Assembly: GCA_002007465.1 (NCBI GenBank)
Contig: LNAC01000038.1
Span: 5,866,238-5,930,237, forward strand
DNA length: 64,000 nucleotides
Source of the DNA: Ailurus styani
Taxonomy: Eukaryota; Chordata; Mammalia; Carnivora; Ailuridae
Direction of reading: 5' to 3'
The notes under the pieces are model-generated. The model saw nothing but the letters and a program-made list of their open reading frames with translations, did no database searches and had not been told where the DNA came from. Below are positions 22,338 through 33,760 of this stretch, piece after piece (within the stretch, counting starts at the first letter, position 1; each line of letters begins with the position of its first letter). The position numbers were made by a program, and so were the translations under genes.

Positions 22338-22661
22338 ATGAAAGAAATTAAGGAAGACAAAAAGAAATGGGAAAACATTCAATGCTCATGGATTGGAAAA
22401 ATAAATATTGTTAAATGTTTATGCTACTTAGAGCAATCTGTACATTCAGTGCAATCCCTGACAAATACCATCAACTTTTTTCAAAGAGCTGCAACAAATA
22501 ATCCTAAAATTTGTATAGAACCAGAAAAGACCCCAAATAGCCAAAGGAATGTTGAAAAAGAAAACCAAAACTGGTGGCATCACAATTCCAGACTTCAAGC
22601 TCTATTACAAAGCTGTAATCATCAAGACATAATGGTAACTGGCACAAAAACAGACATATAG
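22338..22661 (+). pseudogene. LINE-1 ORF2 fragment (thumb / C-terminal region), 107-aa open piece
   Basis: An open stretch inside the carnivore L1. It reads [18 protein letters not shown] near its start and later carries GGIT-type sequence in a shifted frame, so the normal ORF2 frame is already broken within it. In intact L1 this region follows the reverse-transcriptase palm. Here it is a dead remnant with no start signal of its own. Confidence 0.8.
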
Positions 22662-23532
22662 ATCGATGGAACAGAACAGAGAACCCAGAAATGGACCCTC
22701 AACTCTATGGTCAACTAATCTTCAACAAAGCAGAAAAGAATATCCAGTGGGAAAAAGTCTCTTCAACAAATTTTGCTGGGAAAATTGGACAGCCACATGC
22801 AAAAGAATGAAACTGGACCATTTCCTTATACTATACACTAAGATAAACTCAAAATTGATGAAAGCCCTAAGCCTCTCATAAGACAGGAATCTATCAAAAT
22901 CCGAGAGAACACAGGCAGCAACATCTTCAACCTTTGCCACAGCAACTTCTTGCTAGACGCATCTCCAAAGGAAGGGAAACAAAGGCAAAAATGAGCTATT
23001 GGGACTTCATTAAGATAAAAAGATTTTGCACAGCAAAGGAAAGAGTTGACAAAACCAGAAGACAACCAACAGAATGGGAGAAGATATTTGCAAATGACAT
23101 ACTGATAAAGGGTTAATATGCAAGACCTATAAAAAACTTATCAAACTCAACACCCAAATACAAATATAAATACAATCAAAACCACAATGAGATACCACCT
23201 CACCACCAGTCAAAGTGGCTAAGAGTAGCAAGACAGGAAATACCAAATGTTGGCAAGGATGTGGAGAAAGGGGAACCCTCTTACAAAATTGCTGGGAATG
23301 CTGGCTCAGCCCCTCTGGGAAACAGTATGGAAATTCCTCAAAAAGTTAAAAATAGAGCTACCTTAAGACCCAGCAATCGCACTACTAGGGATTTACCTCA
23401 AAGATACAAATGTAATGATCCAAAGGGGTGCCTGCACCCCAATGTTTATAGCAGTAATGACCACAGTAGCCAAACTATGGAAAGAGCCCAGATGTCCATT
23501 GACAGATGAATGGGTAAAGAAGATGTGAGATA

Positions 23533-23533
<1 letters not shown>

Positions 23534-23580
<47 letters not shown>
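23534..23580. repeat. (CA)n microsatellite inside L1
   Basis: About 23 uninterrupted CA units followed by ATGGAATAGTACTCAGCC, the place where L1 copies often carry short TA/CA stretches. Probably polymorphic. Confidence 0.97.
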
Positions 23581-23582
<2 letters not shown>

Positions 23583-24015
23583 GGAATAGTACTCAGCCAT
23601 AAAAAATGACATCTTGCCATTTGCTACAACATGGGTGGAACTAGAGAGTATTATGCTAAGGAAAATAAATCAACCAGAGAAAAACAATTATCCTATGATA
23701 TCACTTATATGTGGAATTAAAGAAACAAAACAGAGGATCATGAATGGAGAGAGGAAAAAATAAAACAAGACAAAATCAGAGAGGGAGACAAACCATAAGA
23801 GACTCTTCATCATAGGAAGCAAACTGAGGGTTGCTAGAGGGGAGAATGGAGAGAATGGGGTTACTGGGTGATGGACATTAAGAAAGGCACATGATGTAGT
23901 GAGTACTGGGTATTATATAAGACTGATAAATCACTGACCTCTACCTCTGAAACTAATAATACTTTATATGTTAATTAATTGAGTTTAAATTAATTCTTTT
24001 AATGTAAATTTTTTT

Positions 24016-24455
24016 AAATAATAAAAGAATGTTTTATGCATCTACTGTGAGTCAGACACTGTACCAGGACCTAAAAAGCCAATGGGCCCCAAAGGAAGGG
24101 TACCATGCCCATAAAGAGAATTTGCTTGGACTGCTGAGATAGATCTCAAATAATTAGTAAAATTTAATGAGGGAAAGAAAACTAGAAAGTCTTCCAAAAA
24201 GAAAAAACAGAAAATTAAGTTTGGTGATAAGGGGAAAAAATTATATGTGTGAAAATAATTACTTTAATATTCCTAATGTGGCAAGAAGTGGAAATATTTA
24301 ATGCCAAGACCATAATGGAACACCAGAGAAAGGAGTGAAGGGAAGGTGGTATTAATACTTTCATCTTAGAGAAAAGCAGGGGTAACAGGATTTGTGGTAA
24401 ATTCAAGAGGCAAAAATTCCAAAGTACTCACCTAGGACACCATCAATAAGGATGC
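24016..24455. other. Unclassified sequence
   Basis: Between the L1 end and the MLT1 LTR. No ORF of note and no repeat recognised. Confidence 0.5.
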
Positions 24456-24880
24456 TATATTAGTTTCCTATTGCTGTTATAACAAGCGATCACAAACTCA
24501 GTGCCTTGAAACAATACAAGTTTATGATCTTAGAGTTTTGAGTGTCATACATCTAAAAAGCATCAGCAGGGCTGCGTTTTTTTCTGGAAGCTCTAGGAAA
24601 GAATTCATTTCCTTGCCTTTTCCAACCTTTGAAGGCTACCTGAATTTTTTGACTTATACCTCCCTTCTGCATCTTCAAAGCTCATGACTCCAAACTCTGC
24701 TTTCATGGTTGCTGATTGACTGATCTTCCTGCCTTCTTATAACCCACTATAACTTTCCCATCTTAAGATCTTTGATTTAATTTCATCTGCAAAATCCATT
24801 TTGTCATGTAAAGTAACATATTCACAGGTTTAGTGTATGAGGACATGGACATTTGGGGGAAATATTGTTCTGCTACCATT
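24456..24880 (-). mobile_element. ERVL-MaLR LTR, MLT1A/B type, antisense
   Basis: In plus orientation it reads TTAGTTTCCTATTGCTGTTA, AGCATCAGCAGGGCTGCG, TTTCCTTGCCTTTTCCAAC, CATCTTCAAAGC and AACATATTCACAGG, ending GTTCTGCTACCATT. This is the complement of an MLT1A/B LTR from 3' to 5' end. No internal retroviral sequence is attached, so it is a solo LTR. Confidence 0.88.
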
Positions 24881-25872
24881 CAAAGGAAAAACTTAAATGT
24901 ATTCTAAAAACTACAAAATATAATCACCAAACACCTATTATTAGTAAAATAACCAAGCATAATCTATAATAATATCTACTGAGGTTTTAAAATCTAAATC
25001 TAATATTACTCCAAAATAAAAGTTGTATATATAAATTAAATAAATTAAAAAAACAGTAGTTTGATTGAATGAGGAATGGTGTTTTCCCCACTCAAAACTG
25101 TGTGTATATAAGAAAACACTGATTTTGTATACTTAAAATTCATTAGATATACCAATTAATTGCACTGGATTTTACCACATTGCACTAGATGCAAGACTAA
25201 TGCAAATATGTGTATTTTCAGTTTTATTTATAGCTTATCAAATTATATTAAATGCAATAATAAATAAAATGCAATTTTATATAATGTTTATCTTACCAGA
25301 GAGTGATATTAGAACCAAGAGCATAAACAATCCACAAGTCATATATTCTAAAATTATTTTACTAACAAATAAATGTGTGTTATCAGTGATTGAGACATTT
25401 TGTTTTATTAGTATTCTTGCTGTTGAATATGATTCAGTTTGAATTGTTATTAGTCAGTGGGGAACTTGATGCTCAATTGAATATAATGAAATGCTTTTCT
25501 GTTGGTTTTTGTTTTATGACCACCCAGGGGCAAATTAAAATAAAGAACCATATTCTTATATACATATGTATAAATAGCAAGCTCAAAGTGTTAGTAGAGA
25601 AAATAAACTATATACTATTTGAGGTCAGCTAATCAGATTTGATTTTAATGATTTTTACCAACTAATTTTACATTTTTTATAAAATAGTGTTTCCATAATT
25701 TGGAGTTTGATATATGTCCTTGACTATTTTGTGATAAAATTGTTTCTTTGAAATTACTTTTTCAACTATTGATGTTGAACACAAATCTTTTCAGGATAAT
25801 AGATAAGATTCTTAATGTTTAAATACAAGAAAATCAGCAAGGGTGTTATGCGTTGAAAATTAAAAATATTTT
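24881..25872. other. A+T-rich sequence, nothing recognised
   Basis: The overlapping 80-aa plus frames at 25200-25442 and 25390-25632 have no recognisable domain. No repeat named. Confidence 0.5.
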
Positions 25873-25991
25873 GGAGCACCTGACTAGCTTAATCAGTGGA
25901 GTATGTGACTCCTGATCTTGAGGTCATGAGTTCCAGCCCTACATTGGGCATAGAGATTACTTGGAAAAAAAAAAAAAGAAGAAGAAGAAAG
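25873..25991 (+). mobile_element. Short CAN-SINE type (SINEC2-like) with A/GAA tail
   Basis: Head GGAGCACCTGACTAGCTTAA, then GACTCCTGATCTTGAGGTCA, AGTTCCAGCCCTACATTGGG and ATAGAGATTACTTGG, going straight into an A-run and (GAA)n. It lacks the long CT-rich middle and the AAATAAAATCTT tail, which fits the shorter tRNA-Lys-derived carnivore SINE group. Confidence 0.82.
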
Positions 25992-26169
25992 CTAAAAGTA
26001 TCTAAATAATACAATTATCAAATATTTAATGTTAATGGTTAACATAAGTTGAAATGAAACCATCTACTCAATGTTTTCAGAATCAACATTATTTCCAGTG
26101 TAAAATATGTTTTATAAATACATCTTCTCATCTTAGCATCAGCAATCAGACAATAAAGAAATAAATCAG

Positions 26170-26670
26170 CAAAGAAGAAGTCAAACTTTCACTATTTTCA
26201 GCCAACATGATACTCTATGTAGAAAACCCAAAAGACTACACCAAAAAATTCCTAGAAGTAATACATGAATTCAGTAAAATCACAGGACATAAAATCAATG
26301 TACAGAAATCTGTTGCATGTCTATAAACCAACATTGAAGCAGCAGAAAATCAAGGCATCAATCCCATTTACAATTGCACCAAAAACCAGAAGATACCTAG
26401 GAAAAAATCTAACCAAAGAGGTATAAGATCTGCCTTCTGAAAACTATAGAATGCTTATTAAAGGAATTGAAGAAGACCCTAAGAAATGGAAAAACATCTC
26501 ATACTCACGGGTTGGAAGAACAAACATGGTTAAAATATCTATACTGCCCAAAACAATCTACACATTCACTGCAATCCCTATCAAAATAACACAAGCATTT
26601 TCCACAGAGTTAAAGAAAATAATCCTAAAATGTGTCTGGAACCACAAAAACCCTGAATACCCAAAGTGAT
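26170..26670 (+). pseudogene. LINE-1 ORF2 reverse-transcriptase remnant with lost catalytic motif
   Basis: The frame encodes EVKLSL then F-S-A-N at 26195-26206 followed by MILYVENPKD. Active L1 has F/Y-A-D-D here, so both metal-binding aspartates are gone. Stops and frameshifts follow. An open 72-aa piece at 26451-26669 covers the segment after the palm. In a live element the protein performs target-primed reverse transcription. This copy cannot. Confidence 0.82.
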
Positions 26671-26883
26671 TTTTGAGAAAGAAAAGTGAAGCTGGAGGCA
26701 TCACAATTCTGAACTTTAAGCTGAATTACAAAGCTGTAGTCATCAAGACAGTATGGTACTGGCAGAAAAACGGACACACAGGCCATGGAACAGAACAAAA
26801 TACCCAAAAATGGACCCACGATTACATGGTCAACTAATCTCTGACAAAGCAGGAATATCCAATGGAAAAAAGACAGTCTCATC

Positions 26884-27074
26884 GCGAGCCTGGGTGGATC
26901 TGTGGGTTAAAAGCCTCTGCCTTCGGCTCAGGTCATGATCTCAGGGTCCTGGGATCGAGGCCCACATTGGGCTCCTTGCTCAGTGGGGAGCCTGCTTCCT
27001 CCTCTCTCTGCCTGCCTCTGACTACTTGTGATCTCTTTCTCTCTCTGTCAAATAAATAAATAAAATCTTAAAAA
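26884..27074 (+). mobile_element. CAN-SINE (mustelid-type) nested in L1
   Basis: GCGAGCCTGGGTGGATCTGTG start with GGGTTAAAAGCC head. TSD AAAAAAGACAGTCTCATC / AAAAAAGACAGTTTCATC at 26866-26883 and 27075-27092. The L1 reading resumes directly after the second copy (ACAAATAGTGTTGGGAAAAT). Confidence 0.95.
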
Positions 27075-27116
27075 AAAAAAGACAGTTTCATCAACAAATA
27101 GTGTTGGGAAAATTGG

Positions 27117-27398
27117 ATGGCCACATGCAGAAAAATGAAACTGGACCACTTTCTTATTCCATACACAAAAATAAATTTAAAATGGGTGAAAGACCTAAAT
27201 GTGAGACAGGAAACCATTAAAATTCTAGAGGAGAAAACATGCAGGAACCTCTTTGACATCCACCGAAGCAACTTCTTACTAGATACATCTCCTAAGGCAA
27301 GGGATACAAAAGCAGAAATGAACTATTGGGTTTTCATCAATATAAAAGGCGTCTGCACAGCGAAGAAAATAATCAACAAACCTAAAACACAGACTTAA
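27117..27398 (+). pseudogene. LINE-1 ORF2 C-terminal fragment, 93-aa open piece
   Basis: Reads with recognisable ORF2 text such as [15 protein letters not shown] and the CTAKK block. It is an uninterrupted segment of the dead L1, just after the nested SINE. No independent start or promoter. Confidence 0.8.
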
Positions 27399-28204
27399 GA
27401 ATGGGTGAAGATATTTGCAAATGACATATCTGATAAAGGGTTAGTATCCAAAATATATAAAGAACCTATCAAACTCAACACCCAAAACACAAATAATCCA
27501 GTTAAGAAATGGGCAGAAGACATGAATAGATATTTTTCCAAAGATATACAGATGGCCAACGACACATGAAAATATACTCCATATCACTCATCATCAGGGA
27601 AATACAAATCAAAACCACAATGAGATACCACCTCATAACAGTCAGAATGGCCAAAATAAACAACACAGGAAACAACAGGTGTGGACAAGGATACAGAGAA
27701 AGGAAAATGCTCTTACAGTGTTATTGGGAATGCAATTTAGTGCAGCCACTCAGAAAAACAGTATGAAGTTTCCTCAAAAAGTTAAAAATAGAACCACCCT
27801 TGTGATCCGGCAATTGTGGTACTGCGTATTTACCCAAAGAATACAAAAATTCTGATTCAAAGGGACACATGCACCCTGATGTATATAGCAGCATTATCAA
27901 CAATAGCAAACTGTGGAAAGAGTCCAAATGTCCATTGACTGATGAATGGATAAAGAAGTGGTGTATACACTATAGAATATTACTTAGCTACTTAGCCACC
28001 AGAAAGAACGAAATCGGGCTATTTGCAAAGATGTGGATGGAGCTAGTTTATTATGCTAAGCAAAATAAGTCACTCAGAGAAGACAAATACCATATAATTT
28101 CACTCATATGTGCAACTTAAGCAGCAAAACAGAGGAACTACAGGGGAGAAAAGAGAGAGGCAAACCATAAAACAGATTCTTAACTATAGAAAATAAACTG
28201 TGGG

Positions 28205-28394
28205 CCGCCTGGGTGGCTCAGTTGGTTAAGCGACTGCCTTCAGCTCAGGTCATGAGTCCGGAGTCCTGGGATGGAGTCCCGCATCAGGCTCCCAGCTCCA
28301 TAGGGAGTCTGCTTCTCCCTCTGACCTTCACCCCTCTCATGCTCTCTCTCCCTTTCTCTCTCTCAAATAAATAAATAAAATCCTTATAAAAAAA
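28205..28394 (+). mobile_element. CAN-SINE, GTTGGTTAAG type, nested in L1
   Basis: CCGCCTGGGTGGCTCAGTTG and GTTAAGCGACTGCC head, GGAGTCCTGGGATGGAGTCC body. TSD GAAAATAAACTGTGGG is perfect at 28189-28204 and 28395-28410, and the L1 3'UTR resumes after it (TTGATGGAGGAAGG). A perfect TSD despite the older-type head. Confidence 0.96.
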
Positions 28395-28590
28395 GAAAAT
28401 AAACTGTGGGTTGATGGAGGAAGGTGGGTGGGGGATGGTCTAAGTGGGTGATGGGTATTAAGGAGGGCACTTGTGTTGAGCCCTTATCATTACATATAAG
28501 TGATGAATTACTAAATTCTACTCCTGAAATGAATAACACACTATGTATTAACTAACTAGAATTTAAATTAAAATTTGAAGCAAATAAATA

Positions 28591-29156
28591 TGTCCTCTCT
28601 ACCTGTTATATTGAAAATTTTGCCCATTCATCAAAAATAAAAAACAATTTAAAAGACAGCAAAATTTACAATTTAAAAATTTAGAAGAAATATAATTAGA
28701 GAAAAACTTGAGATATATACAAACAAAATATTTTAGTTAAAAGAGAAATCCATGTATAAAATATTTCCAAAGCAGATAAAATATGTGGATTAATGAACAT
28801 AAGTTCTTGGTAACCTCTGTAAACTCCTCCCTATATAGATATTATTTTTTAACGTCAGTGAAGGGAAATATTTCCTTACCACAAAAAAAAAGTGTATTTA
28901 CTGATGCAACATAGGCAGGAAGGTGTGAAGTGAAAAAATGCAAATGGAGAAGGCATGTAGAGGTTCATATTATCTTTCCTCATACTGCTGCTTGCCAATT
29001 CATTCATTCAATAGCTATCTTTGACTTATGGCCATAAGCAAACTATCTAAAAATTTTGGACGGATGTAGTTTTTGGGTTTATGCAGCTTATAATTGATTA
29101 CACTTTAAACAAACAATAACAGAAATAGTCACTTTTAAGTCAATTATAAATATGCG
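28591..29156. other. A+T-rich sequence, nothing recognised
   Basis: Between two L1 3' ends. No ORF or named repeat. Confidence 0.5.
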
Positions 29157-29240
29157 CTCACTCTGCCTGAAACTAATATTACACTGTATGTTAACTGGAA
29201 TTTAAATTAAAACTTGGAAAAGAAAAATAAATAAGTAAAT
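29157..29240 (+). mobile_element. Very short carnivore LINE-1 3' end
   Basis: Only the last part of the element is present: CTGCCTGAAACTAATATTAC, ACTGTATGTTAACTGGAATT, then an A-rich tail with AAATAAGTAAATAAG. A degenerate TSD (AAATATGCGCTC / AAATAAGTGCTC) may flank it. An extreme 5' truncation. Confidence 0.78.
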
Positions 29241-29406
29241 AAGTGCTCTGGAGGAAAATATCCATTTTTAAATAATGTTGATAAGTAGTCATAATGCAGA
29301 GACGTCATATAGAGTTAATGTGTGATGATGTGATGATGACATGTCTTTGTGTACTGCACTGGCACGTAAGACTTGGTAGATAACATATTAAGAATTTAGA
29401 AAGTTC

Positions 29407-29622
29407 TGGGGCACCTGGGTGGCTCAGATCATTAAGCATCTGACTTTGGCTCAGGTCATATCTCCAGGTCCTGGAATCATAGCCTTGCATCAGTCTCCCA
29501 GCTCAGTAGGGAGTCTACTTCTCTCTTTCCCTCTGCTTCTCCCCCTGCTTGTGCTCTTTGTCTCTCTCTGTCTCTCTGTCTCTCTCTCTCTCAAATGAAT
29601 TAATAAAATCTAAAAAAAAAAA
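29407..29622 (+). mobile_element. CAN-SINE, older SINEC type
   Basis: GGGGCACCTGGGTGGCTCAG start with ATCATTAAGCATCTGACTTT head, an extended TCTCTG-rich middle and AATTAATAAAATCT tail. TSD AAGAATTTAGAAAGTTCT / AAGAATTTAGAAATCT at about 29389-29406 and 29623-29638. Confidence 0.94.
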
Positions 29623-29638
29623 AAGAATTTAGAAATCT

Positions 29639-31329
29639 GAATTCTTTTTCCATCTTTCTCACAGTGTGTCCTTCTGCATTTATGGATTTTATTTCTTTGT
29701 GATTCACTCTCACTGTTTCTAAAATGAAGTTCTTGATGATCTTATGTTTAGATATATAAATAAATATTTTTTGCACAAAGTAAAGCTTTTCTATTATTTT
29801 AATTATCCAACAAGTTAGATTAGTGCTATATAATAGTATATTTTTAAAATTTGATTATAGATTAAATATGGTTGAACATAAGTAAATGAAAGGCAGTAAT
29901 ATTACTATGAAATACAGTTCAGTAAACCCAAAAACAAATGCATTACAAGTACATGACTATCATTTCAACAAGGAAAGTTACTGCCAGAAATATTGGACTC
30001 TGAGAAAAAAAATTCAGCAATGATCACTTATGTGGAATTATATTATAAAAGTATGAAAATTAGTCATCATTTTATTATTGACTACCTATTTGACTATATG
30101 TGAATAATACTATTAATTGCCATTTTAAAATATAGGTTTGATCAAGTTAAATTCACTTATGAAAAGTATAACGAGACTATCAATATAATTTTATATGTAT
30201 GTAGACATGGATATTTAACTCTCTCGTCTATGCTAACTACAAAACAAAATAGAAACTAAGTTTTGATTCCTAGCTACTAATTTTGATCCTATTTATCATT
30301 TGCCAACTCTGACTGTCATTTCCAGTGCTATTTAATGCATTAATGGTAATACCATTGACAGGTGAGGGCCACTTCCTTTTATCCACCTCTTTCTTGGAGG
30401 GCTCTAAAATTGACTTCAGCTCAAAAACATTTTTGGAGATAATCTGCTTGAATTAATTCTTATGATACCCAGGAAACTGGGGACTACTGTAGTTTAGAAG
30501 ATAAATCCACAGATGCACTTCAGAGTGAGAAAATTTCCAGATCAGAGGCAAGCACACAGCCCTGAAAATCCAATATGGGTTTTTAAGCTTCCACATGAAA
30601 ATAAGTACAGTCTATGATTCTTTCATTCATATACAAAGTTATTATTTTAATCCATTAATGATATTCAGGTGATCAGCTCTTGGTTAGTGGTATGTGTATT
30701 ATATTTACTTTGAAAATAAAGCTTGTCTGCTTATTGGATATGCAGTGTCTTCACTTATTTAAATCCTATCTGAAAGTAGCAGGAATTTATTTCAGTTACA
30801 AATTTAAGTATACTAGAAATATATCATTATTTACTTCTCTATAACTAAACATATATACTTTTTATCCTGATTCCAACAGGAAAACAAAATATAATTTGTT
30901 CCAAGTTTCACATTTGCTTCATAACTACATATAGCAATACATGTGTCAAGTCATGAACATGTGGTAGAAATAAATGTTCCCCAATCATCAATTATCTTTT
31001 ATGCAGTTTTATCCAGCTTCTTATCCTAAATATGTTCATTTAAACTTTATTTTTTAAATGTTAAATTATAGAATTACATGATAGTCAAAAAGATTTGGTT
31101 CAATCAAATTTTATATCTATTGAGGAAGCCAACACCTATAGAAGACATCTCATTTCCCTGGGATACATTATTATTCTAATACTTTATAGATTTTCAATGG
31201 CTATTGGAAAAACTTGTAGGTTGCTTTCAAAATAAGGTATTTCCATGTTTTGTTTATCTATTATAAGTATAGGAATTTATAATGCTCAATTTATGCTTAT
31301 AAACTCATATGTAGTTTGTATATAGAGTC
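29639..31329. other. Repeat-poor A+T-rich sequence
   Basis: No SINE, L1 or LTR is visible and no frame of significance. Start of a repeat-poor interval extending to about 36.2 kb. Confidence 0.5.
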
Positions 31330-31457
31330 CCTAAGAGTAATAGAGCATGGTATCACAGGGGTATGCATATGTCTCAACTCACCAAGTTGTATACATTAAA
31401 TATATGTGGTCTTTCATCACACCTTATAATTATTCCTTAATAAAGCTGTTTAAAAAA
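31330..31457 (+). mobile_element. Old LINE-1 3' end (L1M)
   Basis: GGGTATGCATATGTCTCAAC, AAGTTGTATACATTAAATAT and TCCTTAATAAAGCTGTTTAA are the terminal words of L1M-type 3'UTRs (..CTCAATAAAGCTGTTTAAAA). Only the last 130 bp or so remain. Confidence 0.75.
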
Positions 31458-33700
31458 GAGTAATTGAGCATAAATGATTCATTGCTCTTCTCACTGAATA
31501 AGAAAAATATTAATGGTGGTATGAGGTTTATATTTATAATTAGTAGTCATTAATTATAATGTGGGATTAATCCCATTAATAACAATAAACACTAAATGTG
31601 TGTAATGTTAAAATAGACACAATGGAGTTACTTTATTTCCTGTGTTATTCTTTAGTTTTGAGTAACCAACATTTGATTTTAGCTTTTTTGCTCAAAAATG
31701 ATGCTTCTGTGTTAGAAATACTATAATTTTTTTTAATTTTATAAATTAAAAAATATTAAAATTGAATTAACATGTTCATGCTGCTTTATCTTATAAGAAA
31801 ATAAAAGCATGCAATTATTTTTAAAAGTCACTTTTAAAAATAGTTGGCTATTCTATTATCACCCTCTGCTCTTCATTTTTAGTCTGAATCTGGTACTTTT
31901 ATAAATAATGCTTGGGAACTCTTAGTTGAACTAAACTGATGCAAAAGAGTCTTTTATGCATTCCTCAGGTGAGTTTAAAATCACTAAGTGGAAACTGTTT
32001 TTCTAGTAAAGAAAGATTGAAAGTGAAAGTTGTTGTATTCTTTTTATTTTAATCAAGGTGAGTGTTCATTTCTAGACACTCAGATTTACTTTTTCTAATT
32101 TCAGAAAAATTTTTTCATGACAAATTCAGTCCCTGAGGCACTAATGTCAGCTTTCTAATGAAAAAAGAATAAAATTAGTTTCACATATCTACTCAAACTG
32201 TAAGGTATGAAATGCCAATGAAAGCGTCTAGCATATTTAAAAGATATATTTAATATACAGGACACTCAGTCATTCAATAGAAGCACATGTCCTTTTTTAT
32301 ATACTTCTTTTGAAAAGCAAAAAATAAAGGTGACCTAAGAATTCTCTTGTAGTTTGCTTTAAAAGGTTTAACTGATTGATGGTAACTGACAGCAAAAAGA
32401 CAAAGAGGTTAAAAGAGATTTCTCTGTAACAGTAAGTATGCACCAAGATCAATGTCTATTGTGAATTAGCCATATTGGATTTCATGACATTGTTCTTATG
32501 TAATAAACATATATAGTAATCCTCCAAATTAATTTAAATAAATTTTAACTCTACTGTATTATTTTTCTCCCTGATACTTAAAAAAGTTCATAACTATTCC
32601 AACAATGATATACATGGATATTTCAGATGGTGTGTTTTTCCATGTGAATATATATTCTTTCCTTTTTATGAATACTGTGTTTTTATATATGACTGCCATT
32701 TTTATACAATCTTTAACTTACTTGAAGAACCACAGAAGCCTTAACCCTTAAAATAATTTTGTATATTAGAGAGAGAAAATTGCTTTCAATATATATTAAA
32801 AACGCCACTGTGCATTCGGATGGTTTTTACCATGATGTTCTTCCTTACAGGTCCATTTTAACAAGAATATTTTATGTAAGAAGACTCTATTTAACAACAG
32901 AATATAATATTTCCTCCTGATTATTTTTCTAATATAGAAACAGCCTTTGGAATAATTTTTACTCATATTATGGGAGGATCTGTTGCATTCTAAGTAAGAG
33001 AATCTTTCTTCTTTATTTAACTCACACCTGATTAGCTCAATGTTTATGTCTATCTGTGCTAGTTTGTAGCCATCTCTGCTACAACGTTGCTGGATTAATT
33101 GCTTTTCAGACTGTAGATTAATCGCACACATTAGGTTTCCAAAGTTTATTCCCCTTCTGCAGTTGAGCAGGAATTTTTCCTGTGATATACACTGTCTGAT
33201 AATCTGGCATCATTACGCCTTTTGCCTTTCTTGCTGTAAATAGCAAATATAATCTCTCTTTTGAAAATGTCATGTGCACTGCATGAAGGCAAGACACTAT
33301 AGAGAAAGTACTGGACACAGAGATTGTGGAGGAACATTAAGGAGAATGTTTCTAAGCACAAACATCATTGATACCTTTTTAGATTTGGAGAATTTTTCAC
33401 TCCAACATAAATTCCTTACTCCAAATAATGTTATTTAACAAAATGGGACGTGGAGTCTTGGATCTTTTATTTTTCAGTGTAATTTTATTATTCTTCAAAT
33501 TGGGTAAATAAATAATGCTAAAATTTATACCACTGATATTTTGAGAATAAATCAATTATCTTATTATAAAAACAAGGTGAACATAGGATGCACCAATTTG
33601 AGGATAAAAGTATTTCCTGGCAAGGGGAATAAATGCAATTTAAGGAACAAGTGGTGGAACCATGTGAGGTTTTAAAGAAATCGCAGGTCATTTTCTGTGT
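31458..33700. other. Repeat-poor sequence, possible constrained segment at 32790-33350
   Basis: 32790-33350 is of mixed composition, non-simple, and matches no repeat I recognise. It carries the longest minus frame outside L1 here (111 aa, 32796-33131), which has no recognisable domain. I do not call it a gene. The rest is A+T-rich. Confidence 0.4.
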
Positions 33701-33760
33701 GTTTTTTTGTTTCTTTTTTCTTTTTTGTTGATTTGTTTTTGTTTGTTTATTTGTTGTACA
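33701..33760. repeat. T-rich low-complexity tract
   Basis: Runs of T broken by single G or C (TTTGTTTGTTTATTTGTTG and similar). Confidence 0.85.

Larger units (their letters stand above)
22300..24015 (+). mobile_element. Carnivore LINE-1, 5'-truncated, ORF2 C-terminal half plus 3'UTR
   Basis: Starts in ORF2 at GATCTATACTCAGAAAACTA and proceeds through GGAAAATTGGACAGCCACATG, GATGTGGAGAAAGGGGAACC and ACCATAAGAGACTCTTCATC to the carnivore-type end CTACCTCTGAAACTAATAAT plus TTAATTAATTGAGTTTAAAT. About 130 bp normally between the AACACCCAAA block and the AATCAAAACCACAATGAG block are missing near 23160-23175. A (CA)n tract interrupts it. No functional ORF. Confidence 0.93.
26133..28590 (+). mobile_element. 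Carnivore LINE-1, 5'-truncated, with two nested SINEs
   Basis: Begins in the reverse-transcriptase domain (TTAGCATCAGCAATCAGACA) and runs through ORF2 (AAAATCAATGTACAGAAATC, GGAAAATTGGATGGCCACAT, AATCAAAACCACAATGAGAT, AACAATAGCAAACTGTGG) to a 3' end resembling CTGAAATGAATAACACACTA and AACTAGAATTTAAATTAAAA. SINEs interrupt it at 26884-27074 and 28205-28394. The catalytic F-A-D-D motif is replaced (see the ORF2 entry). Confidence 0.92.
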
